Assembly (NCBI GenBank): GCA_021793945.1 | Contig: JAJYRT010000013.1 | Span: 1-24,211 of the forward strand | Reading direction: 5' to 3' | DNA length: 24,211 nt | Source: Thermoplasmata archaeon | GTDB taxonomy: Archaea; Thermoplasmatota; Thermoplasmata; Thermoplasmatales; Thermoplasmataceae | Position numbers and translations under genes: made by a program | Notes under the pieces: generated by a model | Told to the model about the DNA's origin: nothing | Database searches by the model: none | Seen by the model: the letters and a program-made list of their open reading frames with translations, nothing else | Shown here: piece after piece, positions 1 to 6,670 of the stretch | Layout: every line of letters begins with the position of its first letter | Numbering within the stretch: the stretch's first letter is position 1

Positions 1-54
1 GTTAGCTGCTGTGGTCTCCTTTTTTCCCCTTTTCACTTTGTCAAGAAGACCCAT
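1..54 (-). CDS. 5' end of an unknown gene downstream of archaellin (partial)
   Basis: An ATG at 54-52 opens a frame that stays open to the window edge, giving 18 residues beginning MGLLDKVKRGKKETTAAN. It lies 31 nt after the archaellin stop on the same strand. A GAGG about 14 nt upstream of the ATG could be a weak ribosome binding site. In archaea, archaellin genes are usually followed by archaellum accessory genes (FlaC/D/E, F, G, H, I, J), so position suggests one of these. The visible lysine-rich start is too short to assign, and no function is claimed. Confidence 0.4.
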   Translation of the reverse strand, partial: MGLLDKVKRGKKETTAAN

Positions 55-75
55 TTGTTATCACTGTTCCTCAAA

Positions 76-102
76 TGATACAGCTTCACTGAAGCTGTAT
101 CA
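76..102 (-). terminator. perfect stem-loop across the archaellin stop codon
   Basis: Positions 76-87 and 91-102 are perfect inverted repeats (arm TGATACAGCTTC, 12 bp) around a 3-nt loop. The archaellin stop codon (88-86) lies inside the structure. No long U-run follows in the minus-strand direction, so this is not a classical intrinsic terminator. It may instead be an RNA-stabilising or partial-readthrough element between the highly expressed archaellin and the gene downstream. That function is inferred; the repeat itself is directly visible. Confidence 0.6.
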
Positions 103-865
103 CTCTCGTTGTGTACGCTATCGGCGATGTGAACGATATCGCTGCTGGTGCTCCTGTCTGTGGCGATACTTTGCCGCTGACCTGCTGGCCCTGGGCTATT
201 CCAGTTGTGACTGAAGTTGACCCGGCTTTTCCACCGAACACTGCAGACACATTGATGAGTATTGCTACCTCGTCACCTGGCTGCACTACCGGATAAGATC
301 CTGTGATCGACTTTGTTGAGTTCGTAACGCCGAGCAGAGCAAAGTGTGTTGATCCGTTTGTCGTACCGTTGATTGCACTGAAGTATGACAGGTTAAAGAC
401 ATTTGCTGTTCCCGTCAACGCAGAGTGGTATGCATTGTATGAGGCTTTGTGTACACCTGAGTCATTCACTGGACCGTACGTCAAAGAAGCACTAAAGCCC
501 TGGTAAGTCAGTGAAACAGTAACGTTTCCCATGTTTATTGGTGAGCTTCCCGCATTTGGCGTTACATATATTGCCATGTATTCAATTAGGCCTGCCTCTG
601 GAGTGGCGATATTACTGTCCTGTCCATAGATAGCCTGTATTCCCAATCCGCTCGCAACTTGCTGTGTGGTCTGTGACCCGGTTGTTTGGGCCCTCGTCTG
701 CAACTGTCCAGCCGTGTTGATGAGAACCGCTGCAGCGACTGCGGCAACAAGCACCATCGCGATAAACACGATCAGTGTTCCTATTCCCGTGTCTGCCTTG
801 CTGTTCACTTTCAGGCTGAACACCCTTTTGAGTCCCTTGACTCCTCTTATTATGGTTCTATTCAC
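86..865 (-). CDS. flaB: archaellin (archaeal flagellin, FlaB/ArlB type)
   Basis: Structural subunit of the archaellum filament, exported and assembled outside the membrane. The class III (type IV pilin-like) signal is clear: KADTG then [21 protein letters not shown], with predicted prepeptidase cleavage after G27, leaving a 232-residue mature protein. The hydrophobic stretch at residues 31-49 is the archaellin core helix. Seven N-X-S/T sequons (N114, N134, N158, N166, N170, N182, N205) lie in the outer domain, as expected for a glycosylated archaellin and an AglB substrate. The GTG start at 865 has a GAGGTG ribosome binding site 5 nt upstream and a TATA box further back. An in-frame GTG at 808 would give a more typical 8-residue prepeptide (see findings). 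The identification is firm; the exact start is less certain. Confidence 0.95.
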   Translation of the reverse strand: MNRTIIRGVKGLKRVFSLKVNSKADTGIGTLIVFIAMVLVAAVAAAVLINTAGQLQTRAQTTGSQTTQQVASGLGIQAIYGQDSNIATPEAGLIEYMAIYVTPNAGSSPINMGNVTVSLTYQGFSASLTYGPVNDSGVHKASYNAYHSALTGTANVFNLSYFSAINGTTNGSTHFALLGVTNSTKSITGSYPVVQPGDEVAILINVSAVFGGKAGSTSVTTGIAQGQQVSGKVSPQTGAPAAISFTSPIAYTTRVIQLQ

Positions 866-923
866 TTAGACACCTCATCGATTCAAGGCACAGTGCTCTA
901 TTATCCGTTTTTTGCACAGAACA

Positions 924-932
924 CTATTTACT
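924..932 (-). promoter_or_regulatory. TATA box for archaellin, with SD at 871-876
   Basis: GTAAATAGT on the minus strand, about 60 nt before the GTG start. This predicts a leader of roughly 35 nt. The leader ends with GAGGTG (876-871), 5 nt from the start, a good match to the archaeal anti-SD. Confidence 0.45.
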
Positions 933-996
933 CATGAATCTGCAGAGGCGCACACCTTCCTGTATCTGCCAGTGTAGGTCAGGCGTATGCCAGCCT

Positions 997-1512
997 TTAC
1001 TTTTCCTGCTTTAGCGTGTACCTTTCAACCTTGCCTGAAAGATAAAGGTCCCTCAACCCCTGATATGACATGGCGTTGGCTATGGCGTAGTCATGCAATG
1101 CTTCACCGGTTCTCTTCAGTTCTGCCGGCACACCAGCAAGAAGACAATTCTCCAGCGTTTCGAAGTTTTCCGTTACAACCGCACCTGCCGCGACCACGCA
1201 GCCGGAACGGATGTGCGCACCGTTCAGTATTATTGCCCCCATACCTATTATGATATCATCATCCACCGTAGCACCGTGCACGATCGCGTTGTGCCCGACC
1301 GAAACGTTTTTCCCTATAACCGCAGGATTCCCGGCATCGGTGTGAATGGTGGCATTGTCCTGTATGTTTGAATTCTCCCCGATCCTGACATGATTCATAT
1401 CACCCCTTATGATCGCGCTGTCGAAAATTGATACTCCATCTGATATTTCAACCTCTCCGAGAATTACTGCAGTTGGTGCAATGTAAACATTCTTTCCGAT
1501 CTTAATTGTCAT
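997..1512 (-). CDS. gamma-class carbonic anhydrase family protein (left-handed beta-helix)
   Basis: 171 residues made of hexapeptide repeats (for example VILGEVEISDGVSIF, IIIGMGAIILNGAHI) that fold as a trimeric left-handed beta-helix. The three zinc-ligand histidines of the gamma carbonic anhydrase family are all present: H57 in ATIHTD, and H74 and H79 in VGHNAIVHG. The RGD at 36-38 is also typical. The short C-terminal helix (LHDYAIANAMSYQGLRDLY) is usual for the YrdA/PaaY/Cam-like group. The likely role is cytoplasmic CO2 hydration. Many YrdA-type members have untested or weak activity, so the enzyme call is by family. ATG start with a TATA box 24 nt upstream and no SD, so probably leaderless. 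The gene has its own promoter and is not obviously in an operon with the archaellin 131 nt downstream. Confidence 0.92.
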   Translation of the reverse strand: MTIKIGKNVYIAPTAVILGEVEISDGVSIFDSAIIRGDMNHVRIGENSNIQDNATIHTDAGNPAVIGKNVSVGHNAIVHGATVDDDIIIGMGAIILNGAHIRSGCVVAAGAVVTENFETLENCLLAGVPAELKRTGEALHDYAIANAMSYQGLRDLYLSGKVERYTLKQEK

Positions 1513-1531
1513 GTGGTGGTATCTGCAATGG

Positions 1532-1540
1532 CTTTATAGA
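1532..1540 (-). promoter_or_regulatory. TATA box for the carbonic anhydrase-like gene
   Basis: TCTATAAAG on the minus strand, centred about 24 nt before the ATG at 1512. The spacing implies transcription starting at or near the A of the start codon. Confidence 0.5.
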
Positions 1541-1588
1541 ATGTTTTCTCTGATTTGCCTCAGTGAATCTGGATTATGTGCTAAAAAG

Positions 1589-1598
1589 GTTTATAAGC
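1589..1598 (+). promoter_or_regulatory. TATA box for the RHH regulator
   Basis: GTTTATAAGC lies about 68 nt before the ATG at 1662. The predicted leader is about 40 nt and ends with GGTGG 4 nt before the start codon. The 149-nt spacer up to 1512 is therefore a divergent promoter region. Confidence 0.45.
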
Positions 1599-1661
1599 TG
1601 CAAAGAAGTGTCAGACAAGTATACGGTTAGTCACATTGGACCGTAGTTACCCGGTGGAAAT

Positions 1662-1982
1662 ATGTCAGTTCCCTATAGAATAACGGTCAGGATATCCGAA
1701 CAGGTGATGCAGAAGCTGGAGGACATGGTTGAAAATTTCCAGTATGAAAGCGTATCTGACATCATAAGGCTCGCAATTAGTGAATTCATAGAGAAGAATG
1801 AAGGCAAGGGGGGAACCAGCAAGGTCGATCTTGTCCTGCCGAAGAAGATACTCGAGGAACTGGAAAAGGATGTTGACACCGGCGGTGCAATATCCCTGGA
1901 AGATTTAATTCGCCTCGTCCTGAGGGATTATACTCTTAAAAAAGTAAATAAGGAAATAGACGAGATATCCGGCAAGAGTTAA
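1662..1982 (+). CDS. tandem ribbon-helix-helix (CopG-like) DNA-binding protein
   Basis: 106 residues, no catalytic motif. Residues ~4-45 (YRITVRISEQVMQKLEDMV, then a second helix SDIIRLAISEFI) form a typical ribbon-helix-helix unit: a basic beta-strand followed by two helices with the S-D-I-I-R turn. After a GKGGTS linker, residues ~53-96 repeat the plan (SKVDLVLPKKILEELEKDV, then SLEDLIRLVLRDYT). One chain thus appears to hold two RHH units, a covalent pseudo-dimer, whereas most CopG proteins hold one and dimerise. The usual role is transcriptional repression by contacting the major groove through the strands; the target is unknown. It lies 44 nt before pheT, which has its own TATA box, so the two are neighbours rather than a proven operon. 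Confidence 0.8.
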   Translation: MSVPYRITVRISEQVMQKLEDMVENFQYESVSDIIRLAISEFIEKNEGKGGTSKVDLVLPKKILEELEKDVDTGGAISLEDLIRLVLRDYTLKKVNKEIDEISGKS

Positions 1983-1994
1983 ATCTGCAAGACT

Positions 1995-2005
1995 TTTAAA
2001 TATAT
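1995..2005 (+). promoter_or_regulatory. TATA box for pheT
   Basis: TTTAAATATAT is centred about 26 nt before the ATG at 2027, the spacing of a leaderless archaeal transcript. No SD is present. Confidence 0.6.
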
Positions 2006-2026
2006 ATCATCAATCTGTCACACTGA

Positions 2027-3655
2027 ATGGTAGTCATCAGGGACAACACTGAATATCTCAACAGAACCTTCGGAAATGATTTTATCCATCGCCTTCAGCG
2101 TTACGCATCTGTTATTGGTTTCTCTGTGGAGATTGACGATGGAACGGTCAAGGTGGAATTCAATCCTGACCGCCCTGATCTTTACTCGTTTTATTCCCTT
2201 AACCGATCTATGGAAATCTTCGACTCAACATCAATTCCAGGAATTATCGATCTTCATGAATCAGATTTTGAGGTTCATATTGAGAAGAATGCCATGAGCA
2301 TCAGGCCATACTTTCTTTCTCTCCTGGCCACAGGTAGTGCTCTAGGTGAAAAATTGCCGCGCATAATTGAATACCAGGAGAGGCTGCACGGTACCATTGG
2401 CCGGGAGAGGCAATCAGCCTCCATAGGAATACATTCCATTAGTAACGCCTGCACTTCCGTTTCCTACTCCCTGAAGGAGTCCCGATCTGTGTCAATTAAA
2501 ACATTCGATGGCGACTTTGACGGGACAGCTTTTGATCTGATAAGCACGCATCCCCTTGGGAAGAAATACATTTCCCTGCTGCCATCAGCAGATCGCGTGA
2601 ATGTGATAGAAGACGCGGACGGAAATGTGATGTCAGTCCCGCCTATTGCAAACAGCTTCAACACAAGGCTTGCCGAAAATTCCACAAGGCTATTTGTTGA
2701 TATCGAGGGAACTGACAGGGTGGCTGTTTTTCACGTTTTCTTCCTTATGGCCTATGAATTGCAGGCAATGGGTTACTCCATTTCCATGCCAAGGCACCAT
2801 GGTATTGATAAGAAAGTAATTCCGGAGCTGAGGTCAGAAAACGGGAGGGAAATTAAATTCTCGTATGATGACATATTGAAGGTTCTTGGCTTTGAGTCAA
2901 GCGAAGAATCCATCTCAGATTCTCTCAGGAAAATGGGCTACGTTGCCACCCCAGTCCATAATGGCTACGTCGTAACTATCCCCGGGAACAGGGTCGATGT
3001 TATGGGGGCGGTAGATGTCATTGAAGATGTTGCAAAGGGAACGGGATATGACCAGATTCCATTTACTCCAATCATGCCACAGACCAATGGGATAGCACAC
3101 CATGACGATGATGTCATCGAAACTGCCAGCCAGATTCTCATCGGATCAGGTTACCAGGAAGTGAAAAGCTTTGTCGTTGGGTCGCAACTTCCGTTTTCAT
3201 TCCTAACATATAGAGGCGACGTTACGCTCTTCAACCCCAAGAGTTCTGATTTTTCTGTGGTTAGGGACAGGCTTTATGTGAACATGCTGGAGATTATCAA
3301 ACAGAACAGGCGGCGTCCTATGCCCCAAAAAATTTTTGAGATAGGAGACATAATTGAATATGGAAACCAGAAAACCCATCTTTGCTTCATGATCCACGAT
3401 ACGAAAGCGCCGTTTTCTGCTGTGAAGCAGGTGCTTGAATATCTTGTCGGGAGGTTCACACCAAGCAGGCCGGTTATTACCAGAAGTGAAGAGGACGGAC
3501 TTATTAGCGGGCGCTGCGGAAGCATCTATCTTGATGGTAAAAACATCGGGTTCATTGGAGAAATGCATCCGGCCCTGCTGGAATTATTCGGTGTAACTGA
3601 CCCAATTTCGCTTGGGGAGATTGATATTTCTGCCCTTCTGCAGACCTCACAATAA
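2027..3655 (+). CDS. pheT: phenylalanine--tRNA ligase beta subunit
   Basis: Non-catalytic beta chain of the (alpha-beta)2 phenylalanyl-tRNA synthetase, needed for tRNA(Phe) binding and editing of mischarged Tyr-tRNA. The length (542 residues) matches the archaeal/eukaryotic form, which lacks the bacterial N-terminal EMAP and C-terminal anticodon-binding extensions. Residues ~85-260 are the B3/B4 editing region. Residues ~274-350 are the B5 domain with the recognisable PGNRVDVMGAVDVIEDVAKG block. The rest is the catalytic-like fold, ending in GRCGSIYLDGKNIGFIGEM. pheS is not adjacent in this window; the upstream neighbour is an RHH regulator and the downstream neighbour is convergent. ATG start supported by the leaderless promoter. 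Confidence 0.96.
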   Translation: MVVIRDNTEYLNRTFGNDFIHRLQRYASVIGFSVEIDDGTVKVEFNPDRPDLYSFYSLNRSMEIFDSTSIPGIIDLHESDFEVHIEKNAMSIRPYFLSLLATGSALGEKLPRIIEYQERLHGTIGRERQSASIGIHSISNACTSVSYSLKESRSVSIKTFDGDFDGTAFDLISTHPLGKKYISLLPSADRVNVIEDADGNVMSVPPIANSFNTRLAENSTRLFVDIEGTDRVAVFHVFFLMAYELQAMGYSISMPRHHGIDKKVIPELRSENGREIKFSYDDILKVLGFESSEESISDSLRKMGYVATPVHNGYVVTIPGNRVDVMGAVDVIEDVAKGTGYDQIPFTPIMPQTNGIAHHDDDVIETASQILIGSGYQEVKSFVVGSQLPFSFLTYRGDVTLFNPKSSDFSVVRDRLYVNMLEIIKQNRRRPMPQKIFEIGDIIEYGNQKTHLCFMIHDTKAPFSAVKQVLEYLVGRFTPSRPVITRSEEDGLISGRCGSIYLDGKNIGFIGEMHPALLELFGVTDPISLGEIDISALLQTSQ

Positions 3656-3659
3656 TGTT

Positions 3660-4676
3660 TTAAGGTATCATATCCTGAATACTCCTGATTGAAACTGGAA
3701 TCTTCAGGATATCCATGTACCGCAATACAGTGCTTTCATCCATGTTTGCGGCAAACCTGTAATTTTCAAGCGACTCCACTATTACTTCCGGAGCGACGCC
3801 TATCTCCGAAGCCAACAGGTCGGTAGCTTCCCTCATCCGGGTGTGAGTCATGCCCTGCAATATGAGCTTGGCGTAATCGTCTACTATTTCCCTGTAAAGC
3901 ATTCTTGCCCGGTCAGAAGAGTCAGCCCTGCAGGAAGAAACACAGCATGGGTTCTCCTCAAGCACCTGACTGTATTTCAGTATCTCCCTGTATCTTCCTC
4001 TGTGCCTCAGTATGGAACAGAACGGCTCCCAAATCGTGAGGTAGGAGAATCTTCCACTTTCAAATGCATTGATTGCGTCATGTGGATCTTCATAAATATC
4101 CACATCGTTTCCGAGAGATTCCCGGAAGTAGCGTGACAAAATTATCATTGTGGACGTGTCTGATGTTCCCAGAACACCTGATTCACCGCCTCCTCTTGAG
4201 AATATAGAAGACCCGCCGGAAGCAATGGAGGAAAGCAGCTTGATCTTTCTGGTAACAATCGAATAGATAATCTGGGAATAAAAGGGAGCGAGTGCTATAT
4301 CGCTGCTGCCTGACAAAAGGCTGTCCATGACATCTGCAGGAGATTTTAATATTCTCACCCTCATTTTCATATTCCTGGAACGGCAAACCGTTATGGCTGA
4401 GGAAATGAATGGTACATATTCACTGGACGCTAGCATGGAAATTCTGATAACACCATCAATCGGGGAGGGAAAATATTCTGCCAGCCACACCCTCTTCAAC
4501 AGCCTGCCTTCCCTTCTCTCCATGACCTTTCCTTCAGATATAAGTAAAGACAGGGTCTCTGAAACATGTGCCCGAGAAAAGCCAAACTTTGACTCTATCT
4601 CGCTCTGCAATATTCCGGCCTCTTTTCTCCTGAGAAGGTCGGCCAATATTATAGTTCTGAGGTCCACATTCCCCAT
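3660..4676 (-). CDS. winged-helix regulator fused to a substrate-binding-protein (NMT1/SsuA-like) domain
   Basis: 338 residues without signal peptide or membrane segment, so cytoplasmic. Residues ~1-65 form a winged helix-turn-helix (ILQSEIESKFGFSRAHVSETLSLLISEGKVMERREG). Residues ~75-330 look like a type II periplasmic binding protein of the nitrate/sulfonate/taurine/thiamine-precursor class: DVMDSLLSGSSDIALAPF, GVLGTSDTST at 167-176, the lobe motif TIWEPF at 214-219, and NPCCVSS at 243-248. I infer a one-component sensor in which ligand binding to the SBP-like part controls DNA binding. The ligand cannot be read from the sequence. ATG start with GAGGA 6 nt upstream. The gene is divergent from an APC permease over a 44-68 nt spacer that probably holds its operator. 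It ends 4 nt from the convergent pheT stop. Confidence 0.75.
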   Translation of the reverse strand: MGNVDLRTIILADLLRRKEAGILQSEIESKFGFSRAHVSETLSLLISEGKVMERREGRLLKRVWLAEYFPSPIDGVIRISMLASSEYVPFISSAITVCRSRNMKMRVRILKSPADVMDSLLSGSSDIALAPFYSQIIYSIVTRKIKLLSSIASGGSSIFSRGGGESGVLGTSDTSTMIILSRYFRESLGNDVDIYEDPHDAINAFESGRFSYLTIWEPFCSILRHRGRYREILKYSQVLEENPCCVSSCRADSSDRARMLYREIVDDYAKLILQGMTHTRMREATDLLASEIGVAPEVIVESLENYRFAANMDESTVLRYMDILKIPVSIRSIQDMIP

Positions 4677-4710
4677 TATATTTCCTCAGGTCACATTTAC
4701 GTTTTCCAGC

Positions 4711-4720
4711 TTAAAATTAT
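4711..4720. promoter_or_regulatory. shared AT box between the divergent regulator and permease
   Basis: TTAAAATTAT reads as a TATA-like element on both strands. On the plus strand, +1 would fall near 4741-4746, pointing to the GTG at 4745 rather than the ATG at 4721 as the permease start. On the minus strand, +1 would be near 4690, leaving a short leader with GAGGA (4687-4683) before the regulator ATG. A regulator bound here would affect both genes. Confidence 0.4.
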
Positions 4721-4744
4721 ATGCGTCAAAATTATCATGCCTGT

Positions 4745-6067
4745 GTGCCAAACAAACCCGTCGGCCTTGGACATAGCGTAATGCAGTCTTTCACATCCAT
4801 CGGTCCAATGCTTGATCTTATTGCAGTATTCCCTCTTATTGCCATTTTTGCAGGAAACGACCTACCCTATGCGGTTATAATTTCCTTCCTGATATCATTC
4901 ACAACCATAAACACCACATACCAGCTTTCAAGGAGGTACTCAACCAACGGAGGATATTACTCATATGCGGGAAAAGTGCTTGGAAAGCTTCCCGGATTGT
5001 TCATAGCACTGAATTACCTTGCTTACTCCGTGGTTGTACTCCTTGCCATAGGCAGTTTTGGAGGGTATTTTATATATACCTCCCTGAATGACTTCAGCAG
5101 TGCTTCCAACGCGGTATTGACATTGGTTTTCAGCCTGGCGTTTATCTTGGCTGTATTCGGGATTGTTCTTCTGGGGCTAAGGAGATCATTGAGATTCACA
5201 TTGATTGCCGGAACAGCCGAGGCTGCATTTATCCTGTTAATCAGCCTCTTTATGATCCTCAAGCCAATTGGTCAATCCTCTGTGATTTTCCCTTCCTTTA
5301 TACCAGACGGAAATTTCTTTACCGGCGTGATATTCGGGATACTCGCTTTTTCAGGGAGCGGATCATCTATATTCTTATCCGAAGACAGCAGGAACCCAAA
5401 GCGAACCCCTGCCACTGGACTTGCACTTTCCTTCCTTATTGCCGGCCTGGTTATGATAATAGCCTCATTTGCTGTAGTGTCATTTCTCGGAAACGGGATT
5501 GCCTCATATGTGGCGAACCCAGCAGCATTGCTCTTATATGTACAGCAGAAATTTGGTTTTGTGATTCTGCTTCCGGCCGTAATTTTCCTCGTACTGAGCG
5601 CTATGAACCTTTCTGTCTCTTACCTGAATGCGCTTCTACGATCCCTGAGAAAGATGTTTTCCGATCACATATTTCGTGGGTTGGGAGTGGAGAAAGGCGG
5701 TAAGATATTCCTGGCGATCCTTTTGGCTATTCTTTTAACTACAGTCATCCTGAGTTTGATCTATGGTTCATACACTTCCTTTGTTTATATGTCGAGCCTT
5801 GCAGGGCTGTTTTTCATAACAGTTCATTCGTTCTCCAATGCAGCCCTGATAAAGCAGAAGGGCAGCATATTTTTCGCAATGATCCTGCCAGTTGCATCCC
5901 TGATTTTCCTCGTCACTGTCTTCGTTGTTTCTGTTAGTGGCTTCTTATCAGAATTCCCGGATATTGTATACATGTATGTTCTTATTCTGTTATTTATTGT
6001 TCTGGCTCTTTTCCAGGCCAGAGCAAGCAAGCAATTTTACAATGCCATTGAGTTCAACGTTAGCTAA
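4745..6067 (+). CDS. APC superfamily amino-acid/polyamine permease
   Basis: About 440 residues with roughly twelve hydrophobic segments. The first has the APC signature region (TSIGPMLDLIAVFPLIAIFAGND), and a later stretch, GVIFGILAFSGSGSSIFLSEDSRNPKRTPATG, is the TM6-TM7 region of the family with its conserved E/D and K-R-T-P. The family exchanges or proton-couples uptake of amino acids, amines or related cations across the cytoplasmic membrane; the substrate is not readable. The frame opens at an ATG at 4721, but the AT box directly before it and the family's usual short N-tail favour the GTG at 4745. The divergent SBP-type regulator and the following ABC-ATPase-tail domain suggest regulated uptake. 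Confidence 0.85.
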   Translation: MPNKPVGLGHSVMQSFTSIGPMLDLIAVFPLIAIFAGNDLPYAVIISFLISFTTINTTYQLSRRYSTNGGYYSYAGKVLGKLPGLFIALNYLAYSVVVLLAIGSFGGYFIYTSLNDFSSASNAVLTLVFSLAFILAVFGIVLLGLRRSLRFTLIAGTAEAAFILLISLFMILKPIGQSSVIFPSFIPDGNFFTGVIFGILAFSGSGSSIFLSEDSRNPKRTPATGLALSFLIAGLVMIIASFAVVSFLGNGIASYVANPAALLLYVQQKFGFVILLPAVIFLVLSAMNLSVSYLNALLRSLRKMFSDHIFRGLGVEKGGKIFLAILLAILLTTVILSLIYGSYTSFVYMSSLAGLFFITVHSFSNAALIKQKGSIFFAMILPVASLIFLVTVFVVSVSGFLSEFPDIVYMYVLILLFIVLALFQARASKQFYNAIEFNVS

Positions 6068-6076
6068 AAAAAGGAA

Positions 6077-6086
6077 ATTATTAAAA
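6077..6086 (+). promoter_or_regulatory. TATA box for the orphan AAA-associated domain gene
   Basis: ATTATTAAAA lies after the permease stop and about 30-36 nt before the start codons TTG 6112 and ATG 6118. It suggests that this gene has its own, nearly leaderless transcript besides possible readthrough from the permease. Confidence 0.4.
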
Positions 6087-6117
6087 CTAACATCCCATTA
6101 ACATAGGAATATTGGAT

Positions 6118-6588
6118 ATGCATAACCTTGAAACAAAAAACACAGGGGACCTTATAGGTCTTCTCGAGATACTGGAAGATGAGGATAGATCGGTTGATAT
6201 CGCCGAGCTTGACGACATACTTGATGAGGAACGGACTACTCTCCTGAACCTACTTGTAGACGCAGAGGCTTTGGGGTTGATTGATGTGTCCAGCGGAGAC
6301 GTTAAACTCACTGATCTTGGAAGAAAGTTCCTTAAATCTGACATAAATGAGAGGAGAGATATTCTGAGAGAACAGCTTCAGCAGATTGAACCTTTCAATT
6401 CACTGATGGACTTATACCGTAAGAGTGGGGAGAGAAGAATTTCCAGGGAGGATCTGTATGAATTCATTTCGAACGTTTTCCCTTCCGATGACAATGATAA
6501 GACCTTTGGGCTGATCATCAACTGGGGTCGATACTCCCGCCTTATTGAATATGACAGCGATAGCGAAGAGATGATCCTGCTCGGATGA
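6118..6588 (+). CDS. stand-alone AAA-associated C-terminal domain (NrtC/SsuB-type ABC ATPase tail)
   Basis: 156 residues from ATG 6118 (a TTG at 6112 would add two). The whole protein corresponds to the domain that normally follows the ATPase in nitrate/sulfonate/bicarbonate-type ABC ATP-binding proteins: DLIGLLEILEDE at the start, LLVDAEALGLIDVSSGDVKLTDLGRKF in the winged-helix-like centre, RRDILREQLQ, and the hallmark LIINWGRYSRLIEYD near the end. There is no Walker A, Walker B or ABC signature, so it is not itself an ATPase. In its usual setting this domain is thought to be regulatory. Here it stands alone, 50 nt after a permease and near an SBP-like regulator, so it may be a cytosolic sensor or a DNA-binding partner. 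Acidic and soluble. The family call is good; the role is open. Confidence 0.8.
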   Translation: MHNLETKNTGDLIGLLEILEDEDRSVDIAELDDILDEERTTLLNLLVDAEALGLIDVSSGDVKLTDLGRKFLKSDINERRDILREQLQQIEPFNSLMDLYRKSGERRISREDLYEFISNVFPSDDNDKTFGLIINWGRYSRLIEYDSDSEEMILLG

Positions 6589-6625
6589 TTTCATCGCAAT
6601 TATGCCAGAATCAACTCTCGATTAG

Positions 6626-6635
6626 TTTTTTATAT
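6626..6635 (+). promoter_or_regulatory. TATA box for aglB
   Basis: TTTTTATATG is centred about 40 nt before the ATG at 6671. The predicted leader is about 14 nt, with only a weak SD-like TAGGTAG. Confidence 0.5.
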
Positions 6636-6670
6636 GAAGATTCCATTAGAGCACCTTAGGTAGCGTTTAG

